Positions 18,063 to 26,096 of a stretch of DNA of 64,000 nucleotides are shown here, piece after piece (position 1 is the first letter of the stretch; each line of letters opens with the position of its first letter). The notes beneath the pieces were generated by a model. That model saw only the letters and a program-made list of their open reading frames with translations. It had not been told where the DNA came from and did no database searches. Source of the stretch: Firmicutes bacterium CAG:145 (lineage in GTDB: Bacteria; Bacillota; Clostridia; Peptostreptococcales; Anaerovoracaceae); contig FR882593.1 of NCBI GenBank assembly GCA_000435715.1, positions 6,946 to 70,945 on the forward strand, given 5' to 3'. A program made the position numbers and the translations under genes.

Positions 18063-18090
18063 ATTCGAGTCACATAGAAAAGGAGGACTT

Positions 18091-19194
18091 ATGGTAGACA
18101 AACCTAAAGGTAAGACCGAGATCCTCGTGGATAAATTCTTCAGATGGTGCAGGGAAACTGCCGAAAAGATAGGCAGCAAGACCGAGGGACACAGACATGT
18201 GGTTCGCACTTTCAGAGAACGCCACCCGAAGATCTCAAGAACCATTGTGGTTTCAGTCTGCACCGTCGCTCTTGGGGCGGTAATCGTAGGCTTCGCCACA
18301 CCGAAGACGGTCGTAGTGAACATCGATGATTCCAATGTAATAACTACGACGACTTACGAGACTACCAGCAGACGTGTGGACAGTTTCATTGAAAACCACC
18401 AAATTGACTATGTATACGGACAGGATGTTATAGACGCAGAGCTGTATTCAGGCATCTCGGACAATATGGAGATTAACATCCAAAAGGCAGTTCAGATTCC
18501 GGTGACTGCGGACGGACAGACCAACACGGTAACGACGCTTCCGGTCACAGTGGGAGAACTCTTGGAAGAGCTTGATATAAAGGTCGGTGAGAACGACATA
18601 GTGGAACCGGCGCAGGATCACGTTCTCGAAAAGGGCGACGAGCTGTTTGTCAGACGGGTTACGACCGACGTAGTTGTAGAGGAGGCGGTTACCGATTACG
18701 AAATCCGGTATCAGGCCGACTACAGCATGAGCATAGGAAAGACAGAAGTAGTACAGGAGGGCAGCGCAGGCAGAGTCAGCAACACTTATGACGTCGTCCT
18801 CATAGACGGCGTGGAAGAGTCGCGAACTCTAAGGGAGACTACGGTCTTGCAGGAAAAGCAGGACAGAGTCATCGCCTACGGAATGAATATTTCTTCCGGA
18901 GTTCCTTCGGGACTTCAGTACAAAACCAAAATAAGCGGAGTTAAGGCAGTATCTTATTACTTCCCGGGAACTCCAAAGGGTGCTTACGGCTTGCCGTGCA
19001 CCTACGGAACTTGTGCCGTAGATAAAAATGTTATTCCTCTCGGCTCCTTGCTCTACATTGAAGGCTACGGATATGCCATAGCCAACGATGTAGGTACGGC
19101 CATCAAGGGGAATGTAGTAGACCTTTATATGGAAGACTTAAGACAATGTGGCACTTGGGGCGCAAGGACTGTAAATGTATATGTGATAAACTAA
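18091..19194 (+). CDS. YabE-like cell-wall protein (DUF348, G5 and 3D domains)
   Basis: The 367-residue protein has a short cytoplasmic N-terminus, one membrane segment at about residues 51-70, two or more DUF348-like repeats, a G5 domain (about 210-275), and a C-terminal 3D domain with the aspartates of ANDVGTAIKG and NVVDLYM. This is the YabE/Rpf-like arrangement of secreted lytic transglycosylase-type proteins that remodel peptidoglycan. ATG 18091 is preferred to 18034 because AGGAGG lies at 18081-18086 and the promoter would otherwise lie inside the gene. It has its own promoter and terminator. Confidence 0.85.
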   Translation: MVDKPKGKTEILVDKFFRWCRETAEKIGSKTEGHRHVVRTFRERHPKISRTIVVSVCTVALGAVIVGFATPKTVVVNIDDSNVITTTTYETTSRRVDSFIENHQIDYVYGQDVIDAELYSGISDNMEINIQKAVQIPVTADGQTNTVTTLPVTVGELLEELDIKVGENDIVEPAQDHVLEKGDELFVRRVTTDVVVEEAVTDYEIRYQADYSMSIGKTEVVQEGSAGRVSNTYDVVLIDGVEESRTLRETTVLQEKQDRVIAYGMNISSGVPSGLQYKTKISGVKAVSYYFPGTPKGAYGLPCTYGTCAVDKNVIPLGSLLYIEGYGYAIANDVGTAIKGNVVDLYMEDLRQCGTWGARTVNVYVIN

Positions 19195-19237
19195 AAATAA
19201 AACAGGGATCCGTCATGACGGACCCCTGTTTTATTTT
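19194..19237. terminator. Bidirectional terminator between converging genes
   Basis: An almost perfect long stem (one A/C mismatch) runs from AAAATAAAACAGG to its complement with a two-base apex, with A-tract and T-tract on either side. It can stop both the yabE-like gene and the facing alaX gene. Confidence 0.85.
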
Positions 19238-19262
19238 ACGCTCTTTTAAAAGCAAATCAAAA

Positions 19263-20510
19263 CTATCTGAGATGTTTTTCTATCAGGTCTATAAATACAG
19301 CAATATATTCGTATTTTGAAAATATGGCTCTGGCCAGCATTTTGCTGCCTCCGCCTTTTCCGCCGTATATAGAGACATTCTCTCTCACAAGTCTGCCGCA
19401 GTCTATGGAACCTTCTTCTGATGAACAGAGGAAAACGGTGTTGCTGGGCTCGTGTATGAGAAAAAGAAGTTTTGGAATATATGGAGATACATCTCTGGCG
19501 ATGGCAGTCAGATCGTCCTGAGAAAGCAGACTGTATTTTCTGACAGGCAGCCTGCCTTCAGCGCTTGCATCCTTAAACTCCCGGCTCTCAAAAGAAGCTG
19601 CCATGGAAGAAACCTCCCTTGCGATGACTTCTTTTTTCAGAAGATGGAGCTGAGTCCTGGCCTCCCTGTTTTTCTCCTGCTGTGATTTGAATTTCTCCAT
19701 TATATCATCGTCGCCGGCGGAAAGACTGTTAGACAGCTGGGTCATGGTGTCGTACTGGCGGCTCATCTTCTCAAAAGCCCTCTGCCCGGCGTCGAAGTAG
19801 ATTCTGAACATGCCCTTGTTGCTTTCGACTTTGTAAAGTTTTATGAGCCCTACCTGACCGGCGGAGGAAGGGTGGGTGCCGCAGCATGCCACGCAGTCGG
19901 CCGGCTCGTCTGTAGAACCTACGCAGACTATAGTTATGTCTTTTTCTATGGCCAGAGCTTTTCTGACCGGCAGCACCTGAGCGTCTTTTTTCGTCTCAAA
20001 GTGACGGCTTATGACAGGAAGATCGTTCCATATGACACGGTTGGCCTCAAGCTCCGCCAGTTTTGCCATTTCCCAGGTAATTTTGGTGAACTTAGGGCCT
20101 TCTTCGAGGCTTATGTCTATGGTCATATACTGGTCACCCATATGAAAACCTCGGTTGACGCCTCCGAACTCTCTGTAAAATATGCCGCTCAAGATGTGTT
20201 CCCCGCAGTGACGCTGCATATTGTCGAATCTTCTCTGCCAATCTATCTTAAGGTCTACGGACAGGCCCGGCTGCAAGCTGCAGGGATCGCAATCTACCTG
20301 GTGATATATTTCATCTTCGTACTCATAGACATCTTCTACCTGAAACTTTCCGATCTGTCCCAAGTCGCAGCTTTGGCCGCCTCCGGTGGGAAAAAATATG
20401 GTTTTGTCTAGGGTAATAAGAGTCTTACCGTTTCTCTGAGAGACAGAAGTAACAGAAGCACGAGTTTCTTTCAAATACACGTTATCTTTAAAAAGCCGGT
20501 CAGTTTTCAT
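19263..20510 (-). CDS. AlaX-type alanyl-tRNA editing protein with DHHA1-like tail
   Basis: The 415-residue protein resembles the editing and C-terminal parts of alanyl-tRNA synthetase without the catalytic domain. Zinc ligands of the editing site are H101 and H105 (HCGEH) and the C209-xxx-H213 motif in CCGTHPSSAGQ. After residue 250 comes a coiled segment and a DHHA1-like region ending in GGKGGGSKMLARA. Such proteins hydrolyse mischarged Ser- or Gly-tRNA(Ala). AAAGGAG lies about nine bases before the start. It is the first gene on this strand, converging on the yabE-like gene. Confidence 0.88.
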   Translation of the reverse strand: MKTDRLFKDNVYLKETRASVTSVSQRNGKTLITLDKTIFFPTGGGQSCDLGQIGKFQVEDVYEYEDEIYHQVDCDPCSLQPGLSVDLKIDWQRRFDNMQRHCGEHILSGIFYREFGGVNRGFHMGDQYMTIDISLEEGPKFTKITWEMAKLAELEANRVIWNDLPVISRHFETKKDAQVLPVRKALAIEKDITIVCVGSTDEPADCVACCGTHPSSAGQVGLIKLYKVESNKGMFRIYFDAGQRAFEKMSRQYDTMTQLSNSLSAGDDDIMEKFKSQQEKNREARTQLHLLKKEVIAREVSSMAASFESREFKDASAEGRLPVRKYSLLSQDDLTAIARDVSPYIPKLLFLIHEPSNTVFLCSSEEGSIDCGRLVRENVSIYGGKGGGSKMLARAIFSKYEYIAVFIDLIEKHLR

Positions 20511-20571
20511 GAATTTTCTCCTTTAAGGTCTGTATAAAATTATTTTACCACGAAAGGAGGGAGGTGTGAAT

Positions 20572-20634
20572 ATGAAGACAGACATTTATGACGTCGCATT
20601 TTATATTCATTTTAAAACTTCACATAGGGTGTGA
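20572..20634 (+). CDS. Possible 20-residue ORF
   Basis: A 20-codon frame begins at ATG 20572, preceded by the purine-rich AAAGGAGGGAGGTG, which is a stronger ribosome binding site than most genes here have. It ends at TGA 20632-20634, overlapping the 3' end of the enolase-like pseudogene on the other strand. No family is recognised. It may be a small peptide, a leader, or the remnant of a deleted gene. Confidence 0.25.
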   Translation: MKTDIYDVAFYIHFKTSHRV

Positions 20635-21888
20635 AATCAAAAGGTTTAGCGTTTATAAGATCATCTTCGGCCCGGAGAAGGGAATTGATGATGTGAACGG
20701 CGTGGCCGAATTTGGGAGGATCCAGCTTGACTGCGGCCGCTCCTCCGGCGATACCCATATCGGCGACCAGATCATCGGAAACGCCGCCTGCTCTTATGGA
20801 GGGGATTGAAAACATACCGTGGTCTACAGCATATCTTTGAGCTTCCATAGCTTCTGTTACTGTCCCCACCTGATTGGGCTTAAATACAAGTGCGCCGCAG
20901 GCGTCATTCTTCAGAGCTCTTTTGATGTAATCTATGTTGGTGACAGTCAGATCATCTCCGCAGAGAGTAGTTCGGCTCAGCTCTTTTGCAGCTTTCGCCC
21001 AGCCTTCCCAGTCGTTTTCGTCGACAGGATCTTCTATATAAAGAAAATCGTACTTCTCTGTCGCTCTTTTGAGTATATCTATTATCTCATCAAGGTATAA
21101 TTCTTTGCCGCAGTAATTGTAAGTATCTCTCCTGGGATCGTATATCTCGCTGAAAGCGCAGTCTATGTGGAAAGCTATCTTATCTTCGCAGCGGCATTGA
21201 TAAGCCGTCTCGTAGAGAATATCGAGACAATCCGTAAAATCTGAGGAGGGAGCCATATATTCTGACATGGCTCCGATCTCGGGCCGCCTTCCGCCCTGAA
21301 ATTTCCGTATGACGTCAGGCAGCTTCTTGTATATCTTACATAGTATTTCTACCGCCTCCGAGATGGAAGATGCTTTATACGGGATTACTGTAGTTTCTTG
21401 TACGGGCATCGTATCATCCTCGTAGCTGCCTCCTGCAAACATATCAGAAGTGGGGAGAGGAATGGTCTTTATTTCCCCGCCATTCAGGTAGCGGTACTGA
21501 GATAAATGAAGAGTCTGGCAAGCGGCTCTCATGGCAGCCAGCGATGTACTGTAGGTCACGTTTCCCCCAGAACGGATTTATTTTTTGTCCCGTCTAAAGA
21601 TATGAGAGCTTCATCGATCTTTTTCTGATCCAATACATTCATTCCTCTGAGCATAGGAGCTACTACACGTTTTACTGTGTCTACCGCTTTGAAGACGCCC
21701 TGTCCGTCATACCAGTTCTTGTCACCGTCACGGAGAACAAGAGCTTCATGTTCTCAGGCAGAAATACCGGAAGGCGACGCTCCGCATCCCATTATTCCGT
21801 CTTCTGTAATAACATTTACTTCCAGCAGAGGCTTGCCCTTGCAGTCTATCAAAGCCCGTGCATGGATATCTTTTATTATCGTATTCAC
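20612..21888 (-). pseudogene. Enolase-like gene disrupted by a nonsense codon and a frameshift
   Basis: Reading GTG 21888 to 20612 gives a nearly full enolase fold with two lesions. TGA at 21754-21756 replaces the conserved glycine after PSGIS, and one A is missing near 21560-21563, so the frame must shift to go from LGE to NVTYSTSLA. Restored length would be about 425 residues, as in enolases. Retained are YIEDPVDENDW, GDDLTVTN and KPNQVGT; the usual SHRSGETED loop is changed to SIRAGGVSDD, so even the intact protein was not a standard enolase. It overlapped the upstream glycerate kinase by four bases (GTGA), with AAAGGAG upstream. The lesions agree with decay; sequencing error at both sites is the alternative. 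Confidence 0.8.
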
Positions 21889-22712
21889 TTTGTCTGACTC
21901 CTTTCTTCTTGCGTGTCTATATAAAGGACGTTGAAATCGCACAAGTTAGTACCGGTGTTTCCCGTGATCACCACATCTCCCATAGATAAGAGAGCCTCAT
22001 AGGAGGCATGATCCATCAGAGAACTATTGAGATTAAGCTCCTTTTTTTCGGCGACTTTGAGACTGGCGCCGTCTGATATAGCGCCGGCGTCCGGAGTAGT
22101 ACCGTCGGTGCCTTCGCTGTCTATAGATAATAAACATGCCTCTTTTAGATCTTTGGAAGCCATAGCAAAAGACAGGACCATCTCTTGAGACGGACCTCCG
22201 TGACCCTTGATATGATCATTATTGTTTATATAGGTAGTAGTTTCTCCGGCTGAAATGACAAAGCAAGGCGCCGAAAACGGCCTGTTATTTTTAACGACTT
22301 CTCTTGCAAGGGAGGCCATGGAGATACCGAAATCCTTACTTTCACCTTCTGCGTATGTAGTCATGATGTGGGCCTCTATGCCCATTTCCGATGTTACATC
22401 TAAGGCGATGCTGCATGAATCGGGGAGAGTGTTGACTATGTAATAATCTGCATCACATGTGGGATGTTTGGGAGTCTCCTCAGACGGATCATAATCGAGG
22501 AGATAGGAGGAAATGTTTTTAGGCAGTTTTTCTGCTATATGATATTTCTCTATTATTTTCTTTATATCTTCAAACGAAACAGTATCGTAACCTACGGGCA
22601 TGCCCATTATAGGTACCGGTTTGGAATAATCTGTGATATCGTCAAGGCCTACCGCGTCCCATATTTCAAAATATGAAATAAGATGATACAAACGAAGAAG
22701 TCTGCAAAGCAA
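21885..22712 (-). pseudogene. Glycerate 2-kinase (MOFRL type), 5'-truncated
   Basis: The 275-residue frame matches the C-terminal part of type-2 glycerate kinases: the segment ending in ETPK, then the MOFRL-domain motif GHGGPSQEM and DSEGTDGTTPDAGA. Full-length members have about 420-450 residues. Similarity starts only near EIWDAVGLDD, about 17 residues into the frame, and nothing like the N-terminal domain is found upstream to 22907, so the gene is cut near 22660. It overlaps the enolase-like start by GTGA, so the two once formed a glycerate-to-2-phosphoglycerate-linked pair. A start with a ribosome binding site was not found. Confidence 0.72.
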
Positions 22713-22925
22713 TTTTTACAGACTTTTTCTTATTTTTGAACCGTTGTAAGAAAATTTTTACATTGATAGCCGGTGAAAAACAGAAAAGTCTTGATTTTGA
22801 TGTGTTTTGCCTCTGAAACAGGAGGTTTCTTTTATTGACATGATAATTGCGATTTAGCTGTATAAATTCTATAAAGCGCTTCAAGAATTAAAAACATCAC
22901 TGTAACAGTGAGGAAAGGAAAGTGT

Positions 22926-24470
22926 ATGGACATTTATACAACTTTATTGGCTGTCGTGCCGCCGCTGCTTGCAATAATACTGGCGATAGCTACAAGACAA
23001 GTGATTCTTTCACTATTTGCCGCTGTATATGTGGGCGCCACTATGCTCTGTGATGGCAACCCATGGGAAGGCCTCTATTCTACGTTCTTCGATTATATCC
23101 TTCCGGGATTTGAAGACACAGACCACCAGCGTATACTGGCGCTTACTACATTTTGCAGAGGCTTTTCTCTTCTGCTGGAAAAGAGCGGAGGTGCAAAGGC
23201 CTTTGCCGACAGAGTCCATAAAGGCATAGGAAAGACCAGGCGTGGAGCTCAGATACTGACATGGTTTGGGGGAATGTTTATCTGGTTTTCAGATTCCACT
23301 AATCCTGTGCTTTTAGGCCCTATCTGCAGAACCATAACAGATAAAGTAAAGGTCTCCAGAGAGAAGTTAGCCTATATGGTAGACTCCACTACAGCTGCTG
23401 TACCTACCTTGTTCCCTGTTTCAGCATGGGGCGCATACATAATAGGACTTATAGCCACTTTTTATACAGATTATGGATATGATGGGGATCCGCAGTCGGA
23501 CTTCATCTCTGGAATTCCGTATCAGTACTATACCATAGGCTGCGTACTCATGGTGCTCATTATCGCAGTGACCGGCTGGGACTATGGCCCTATGAAAAAA
23601 GCCGAAGACAGAGCCCGCCTCACAGGGCAGCTCTACAGACCGGGAGCAGATATAAAGAGAAAAGTAGAAGAGCTGGATCTGCCTGAGGGAGCAAAACCAA
23701 GCATATGGAATATGCTTCTGCCTATCATCGTTCTTCTTACCTTCATATTTGTGGGATTATTTTATACAGGAGATATCAAAACAAATGGTATCCTTGGATC
23801 TCTTGCTAACGGAAGCTCTCTGAAGGCCCTCGATACTGCATTTATCCTGGCTTCTATCACTGCTATGATCATGGGTATGGCTACTAAAGTTTTCAGCTTT
23901 AAGAAAGCAGTCAACACATTTATAGAAGGATGCACCAACATGATGGAAGTTCTGATTATACTCATGCTGGCCTGGGGAATAGGCAGTATATGCGCTGCGT
24001 GCGGAACGTCAGACTGGATAGTTAATACTTGCCAGGGATTCCTGACACCTACCAGTATGTGCGCAATAATATTCATAGCTGCGTGCCTGACATCTTTTGC
24101 TACAGGAAGCTCATGGAGCGTCTTTGCAATATTTACACCTATAGCTTGCTCTCTTACCATCTCTATAGGAGCCCCTGTGGGAATGGCCATAGGCGTGGTT
24201 CTTTCCGGAGGAATCTTCGGAGACCATTGCTCGCCTGTATCTGATACTACAGTAATGTCTTCGATGGGTTCATCATGCGATCATATAGATCATGTAAATA
24301 CTCAGCTGCCGTATGCCCTTACAGTTGCGGTATCAGCTCTGATAGGATACATAGTATGCGGACTCATGCAGGGAGGAGCCTTTATAGGCCTTGCGATAAC
24401 TATAATATTGATATGTGCCTCATCTTTCTTACTCAACTGGCACTTCGGAAGGGGAAAGGATAAAAGATAA
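22926..24470 (+). CDS. NhaC-family transporter
   Basis: This 514-residue membrane protein has about twelve hydrophobic segments and the NhaC-family signatures WFSDSTNPVLLGP and GGIFGDHCSPVSDTT. It may be a Na+/H+ antiporter or a sodium-coupled organic acid carrier. ATG 22926 is chosen because GAGGAAAGG lies at 22910-22918; a GTG at 22908 would overlap this site. The next gene is an enolase-superfamily sugar-acid-type enzyme, so import of a related acid is plausible (inference). It is divergent from the decayed glycerate kinase/enolase-like pair. Confidence 0.82.
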   Translation: MDIYTTLLAVVPPLLAIILAIATRQVILSLFAAVYVGATMLCDGNPWEGLYSTFFDYILPGFEDTDHQRILALTTFCRGFSLLLEKSGGAKAFADRVHKGIGKTRRGAQILTWFGGMFIWFSDSTNPVLLGPICRTITDKVKVSREKLAYMVDSTTAAVPTLFPVSAWGAYIIGLIATFYTDYGYDGDPQSDFISGIPYQYYTIGCVLMVLIIAVTGWDYGPMKKAEDRARLTGQLYRPGADIKRKVEELDLPEGAKPSIWNMLLPIIVLLTFIFVGLFYTGDIKTNGILGSLANGSSLKALDTAFILASITAMIMGMATKVFSFKKAVNTFIEGCTNMMEVLIILMLAWGIGSICAACGTSDWIVNTCQGFLTPTSMCAIIFIAACLTSFATGSSWSVFAIFTPIACSLTISIGAPVGMAIGVVLSGGIFGDHCSPVSDTTVMSSMGSSCDHIDHVNTQLPYALTVAVSALIGYIVCGLMQGGAFIGLAITIILICASSFLLNWHFGRGKDKR

Positions 24471-24511
24471 GGGAAAGATGTTCCGGCATAAGATTTGAAC
24501 AGGAGGTTATT

Positions 24512-25651
24512 ATGAAAATAATTGATGCTAAACTTCAGATAGTGGAAGTGTTCCTTGAAACACCGTTTCCATCCACATGGAACCCGGCAAATCCGGAGAC
24601 TAAACTCTTTGTGACCATCGCTGAAGTGATAACAGACGACGGAATTCACGGATACGGAGCCGCCTGCGACTCTTCACAGCTATTGGCAGGGATATGGGAT
24701 ACTCATATAAAGCCCCTAATGATAGGAAAGGAAATCACAGAAGTAGAGGCGATAAATACAGGGCTTGTGAACGCTTCTCTATATGCTTACAGGCCGTGGT
24801 GCGTTGAGGTGGCGGTATGGGACGCCCTCGGAAAATACGCCAATCTTCCGATATATAAGATGCTGGGAGGAAGCAAGGGCAAAGTACTGGCCTACGCCAG
24901 CACAGGATCCCTTAAATATGTCGAAGAACGCATCGAAGATGCTGACAGATTTATAGAAGAAGGCTTTAAGATGATGAAACTGCGCGCGCACCATGACGAC
25001 CCTTTTGAGGATGTAAAGATCATAGGAGCTATCAAGGCGCATGTGGGAGATAAGCTGAAAATTTCGGTGGATGCAAATCAGGGATGGTTTTTCACGGGAA
25101 AGAGAACGGTGGCCAAATGGGATCTGAAAAAGGCCGTCAACGTGAGCAAGGCCTTTGAGGATATCGGCATAGAGTGGCTTGAAGAACCCATGTACGGATA
25201 TGATTTCGAAGGGCTGGCAGAACTGAGAAAGAGTACTACTCTTAACATAGCCGGAGGAGAATTAAACGCCCAGGTACACGAATACAGAGAGCTTTTAAAG
25301 CATAATTGCTTTGATATCTATCAGATGGACGTAGTTCTGTCGGGAGGATTTGTTCAGAACAGGAAGGTAGCCGCAATGGCAGAGGCGGAAAACAAGATAT
25401 ATACTCCTCACACGTGGACTCACGGCATGGGTTTGGCAGCGGCTTTTCACATGGCGGGAGCAGTGAATAACTGTCCATTCATTGAATATTGCTACGACCC
25501 TCCGTATTGGCCTTATGAGGTCAGAGACTTGATGCTGACCGAACCTCTGACCGTAGATAAGGATGGATACATAGATGTGCCAAAGGCCCCGGGACTGGGA
25601 GTGGAAATAAACCATGAACTGATGGATAAGTATACCGTCCTGCGCAAGTAA
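24512..25651 (+). CDS. Mandelate racemase/muconate lactonizing enzyme family protein
   Basis: The 379-residue protein is an enolase-superfamily enzyme with the MR/MLE barrel. Metal ligands appear in SVDANQGW (D187), in LEEP (near 224) and in the GGE segment near 249; the basic motif on strand two is MKLR, and the late histidine is in YTPHTWTHG. These enzymes dehydrate, racemise or cycloisomerise acid sugars or dipeptides, and the substrate cannot be told from residues alone. AGGAGG lies seven bases upstream, and a terminator follows after 77 bases, so with the NhaC transporter it forms a two-gene unit. Confidence 0.86.
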   Translation: MKIIDAKLQIVEVFLETPFPSTWNPANPETKLFVTIAEVITDDGIHGYGAACDSSQLLAGIWDTHIKPLMIGKEITEVEAINTGLVNASLYAYRPWCVEVAVWDALGKYANLPIYKMLGGSKGKVLAYASTGSLKYVEERIEDADRFIEEGFKMMKLRAHHDDPFEDVKIIGAIKAHVGDKLKISVDANQGWFFTGKRTVAKWDLKKAVNVSKAFEDIGIEWLEEPMYGYDFEGLAELRKSTTLNIAGGELNAQVHEYRELLKHNCFDIYQMDVVLSGGFVQNRKVAAMAEAENKIYTPHTWTHGMGLAAAFHMAGAVNNCPFIEYCYDPPYWPYEVRDLMLTEPLTVDKDGYIDVPKAPGLGVEINHELMDKYTVLRK

Positions 25652-25727
25652 AGATTTTGCCCTCTTGCCGGTTTGAAAAAGGAAGGGTCTGAATTATTGA
25701 ACATCGCAGAGGTTGCCGTGAAATACG

Positions 25728-25769
25728 AATACCGAGAAGAACCATGAAGAGTTTTTCTCGGTATTTTTC
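25728..25769 (+). terminator. Terminator after the MR/MLE gene
   Basis: AATACCGAGAA (25728-25738) pairs with TTCTCGGTATT (25755-25765) and is followed by TTTT. Confidence 0.8.
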
Positions 25770-25866
25770 TGTAATAAAAGGTCTAAAGACTGAAGAGCAA
25801 GTCTTGCAGGAGGGAGATGTGAATAAAGAAAATGTTGATGAAAATATAGCATCGTGCGCCAATATA

Positions 25867-25875
25867 TGATAAAAT
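25867..25875 (+). promoter_or_regulatory. Possible extended -10 promoter for the cas operon
   Basis: TGATAAAAT is an extended -10 box identical to the one before ftsH. No good -35 is present. If used, the cas mRNA leader would run through the tracrRNA gene in antisense. Confidence 0.35.
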
Positions 25876-25932
25876 ATTGTCAAATAATGACGAATTTGAT
25901 TGAGATGTAAGAGAAACTACTTATGACCACAA

Positions 25933-26045
25933 TAAAAAACTCGCTTTCGCGAGTTTATCCACACCTTGTGGAGCCCAAATGGGCGATTAGAAAAATTCTT
26001 TATTTGAACTTTGTAGTGTAATCTCATATGGTAGTCATTTGAGAT
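25933..26045 (-). ncRNA. tracrRNA of the type II-A CRISPR system
   Basis: On the minus strand the anti-repeat (about 26042-26002) contains TGACTACCATATGA and ATTACACTAC, which pair with the array repeat. Pairing with the 5' end of the repeat gives a six-pair lower stem (GUUUGA with UUCAAAU), a 2-versus-4-base bulge, and a long upper stem, as in Cas9 guide duplexes. Three hairpins follow: GCCC/GGGC (25973-25984), CCACA/TGTGG (25959-25971) and an AAACTCGC/GCGAGTTT stem (25937-25956) with a U-run acting as terminator. Predicted length is about 113 nt. It partners with the crRNA, Cas9 and RNase III. Confidence 0.88.
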
Positions 26046-26051
26046 ACTTTT

Positions 26052-26080
26052 AGTCTAATGCAAATGCGAAGATATGTCAA
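26052..26080 (-). promoter_or_regulatory. tracrRNA promoter inside the cas9 leader
   Basis: On the minus strand TTGACA (26080-26075) and TAGACT (26057-26052) are 17 bases apart. This predicts a start near 26045, just before the anti-repeat. The -35 lies seven bases from the cas9 ribosome binding site. Confidence 0.75.
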
Positions 26081-26096
26081 TAGCGAGGAGAAAAAA

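Noticed and set aside
21754..21756. TGA as recoded selenocysteine or glycine in the enolase-like gene
   Set aside because: Other genes here end in TGA, the position is a structural glycine rather than a redox site, and a second frameshift lesion is present.
26058..26096. Longer Cas9 start
   Set aside because: The 13 added residues overlap the tracrRNA promoter and have no ribosome binding site; the start at 26097 fits the family.
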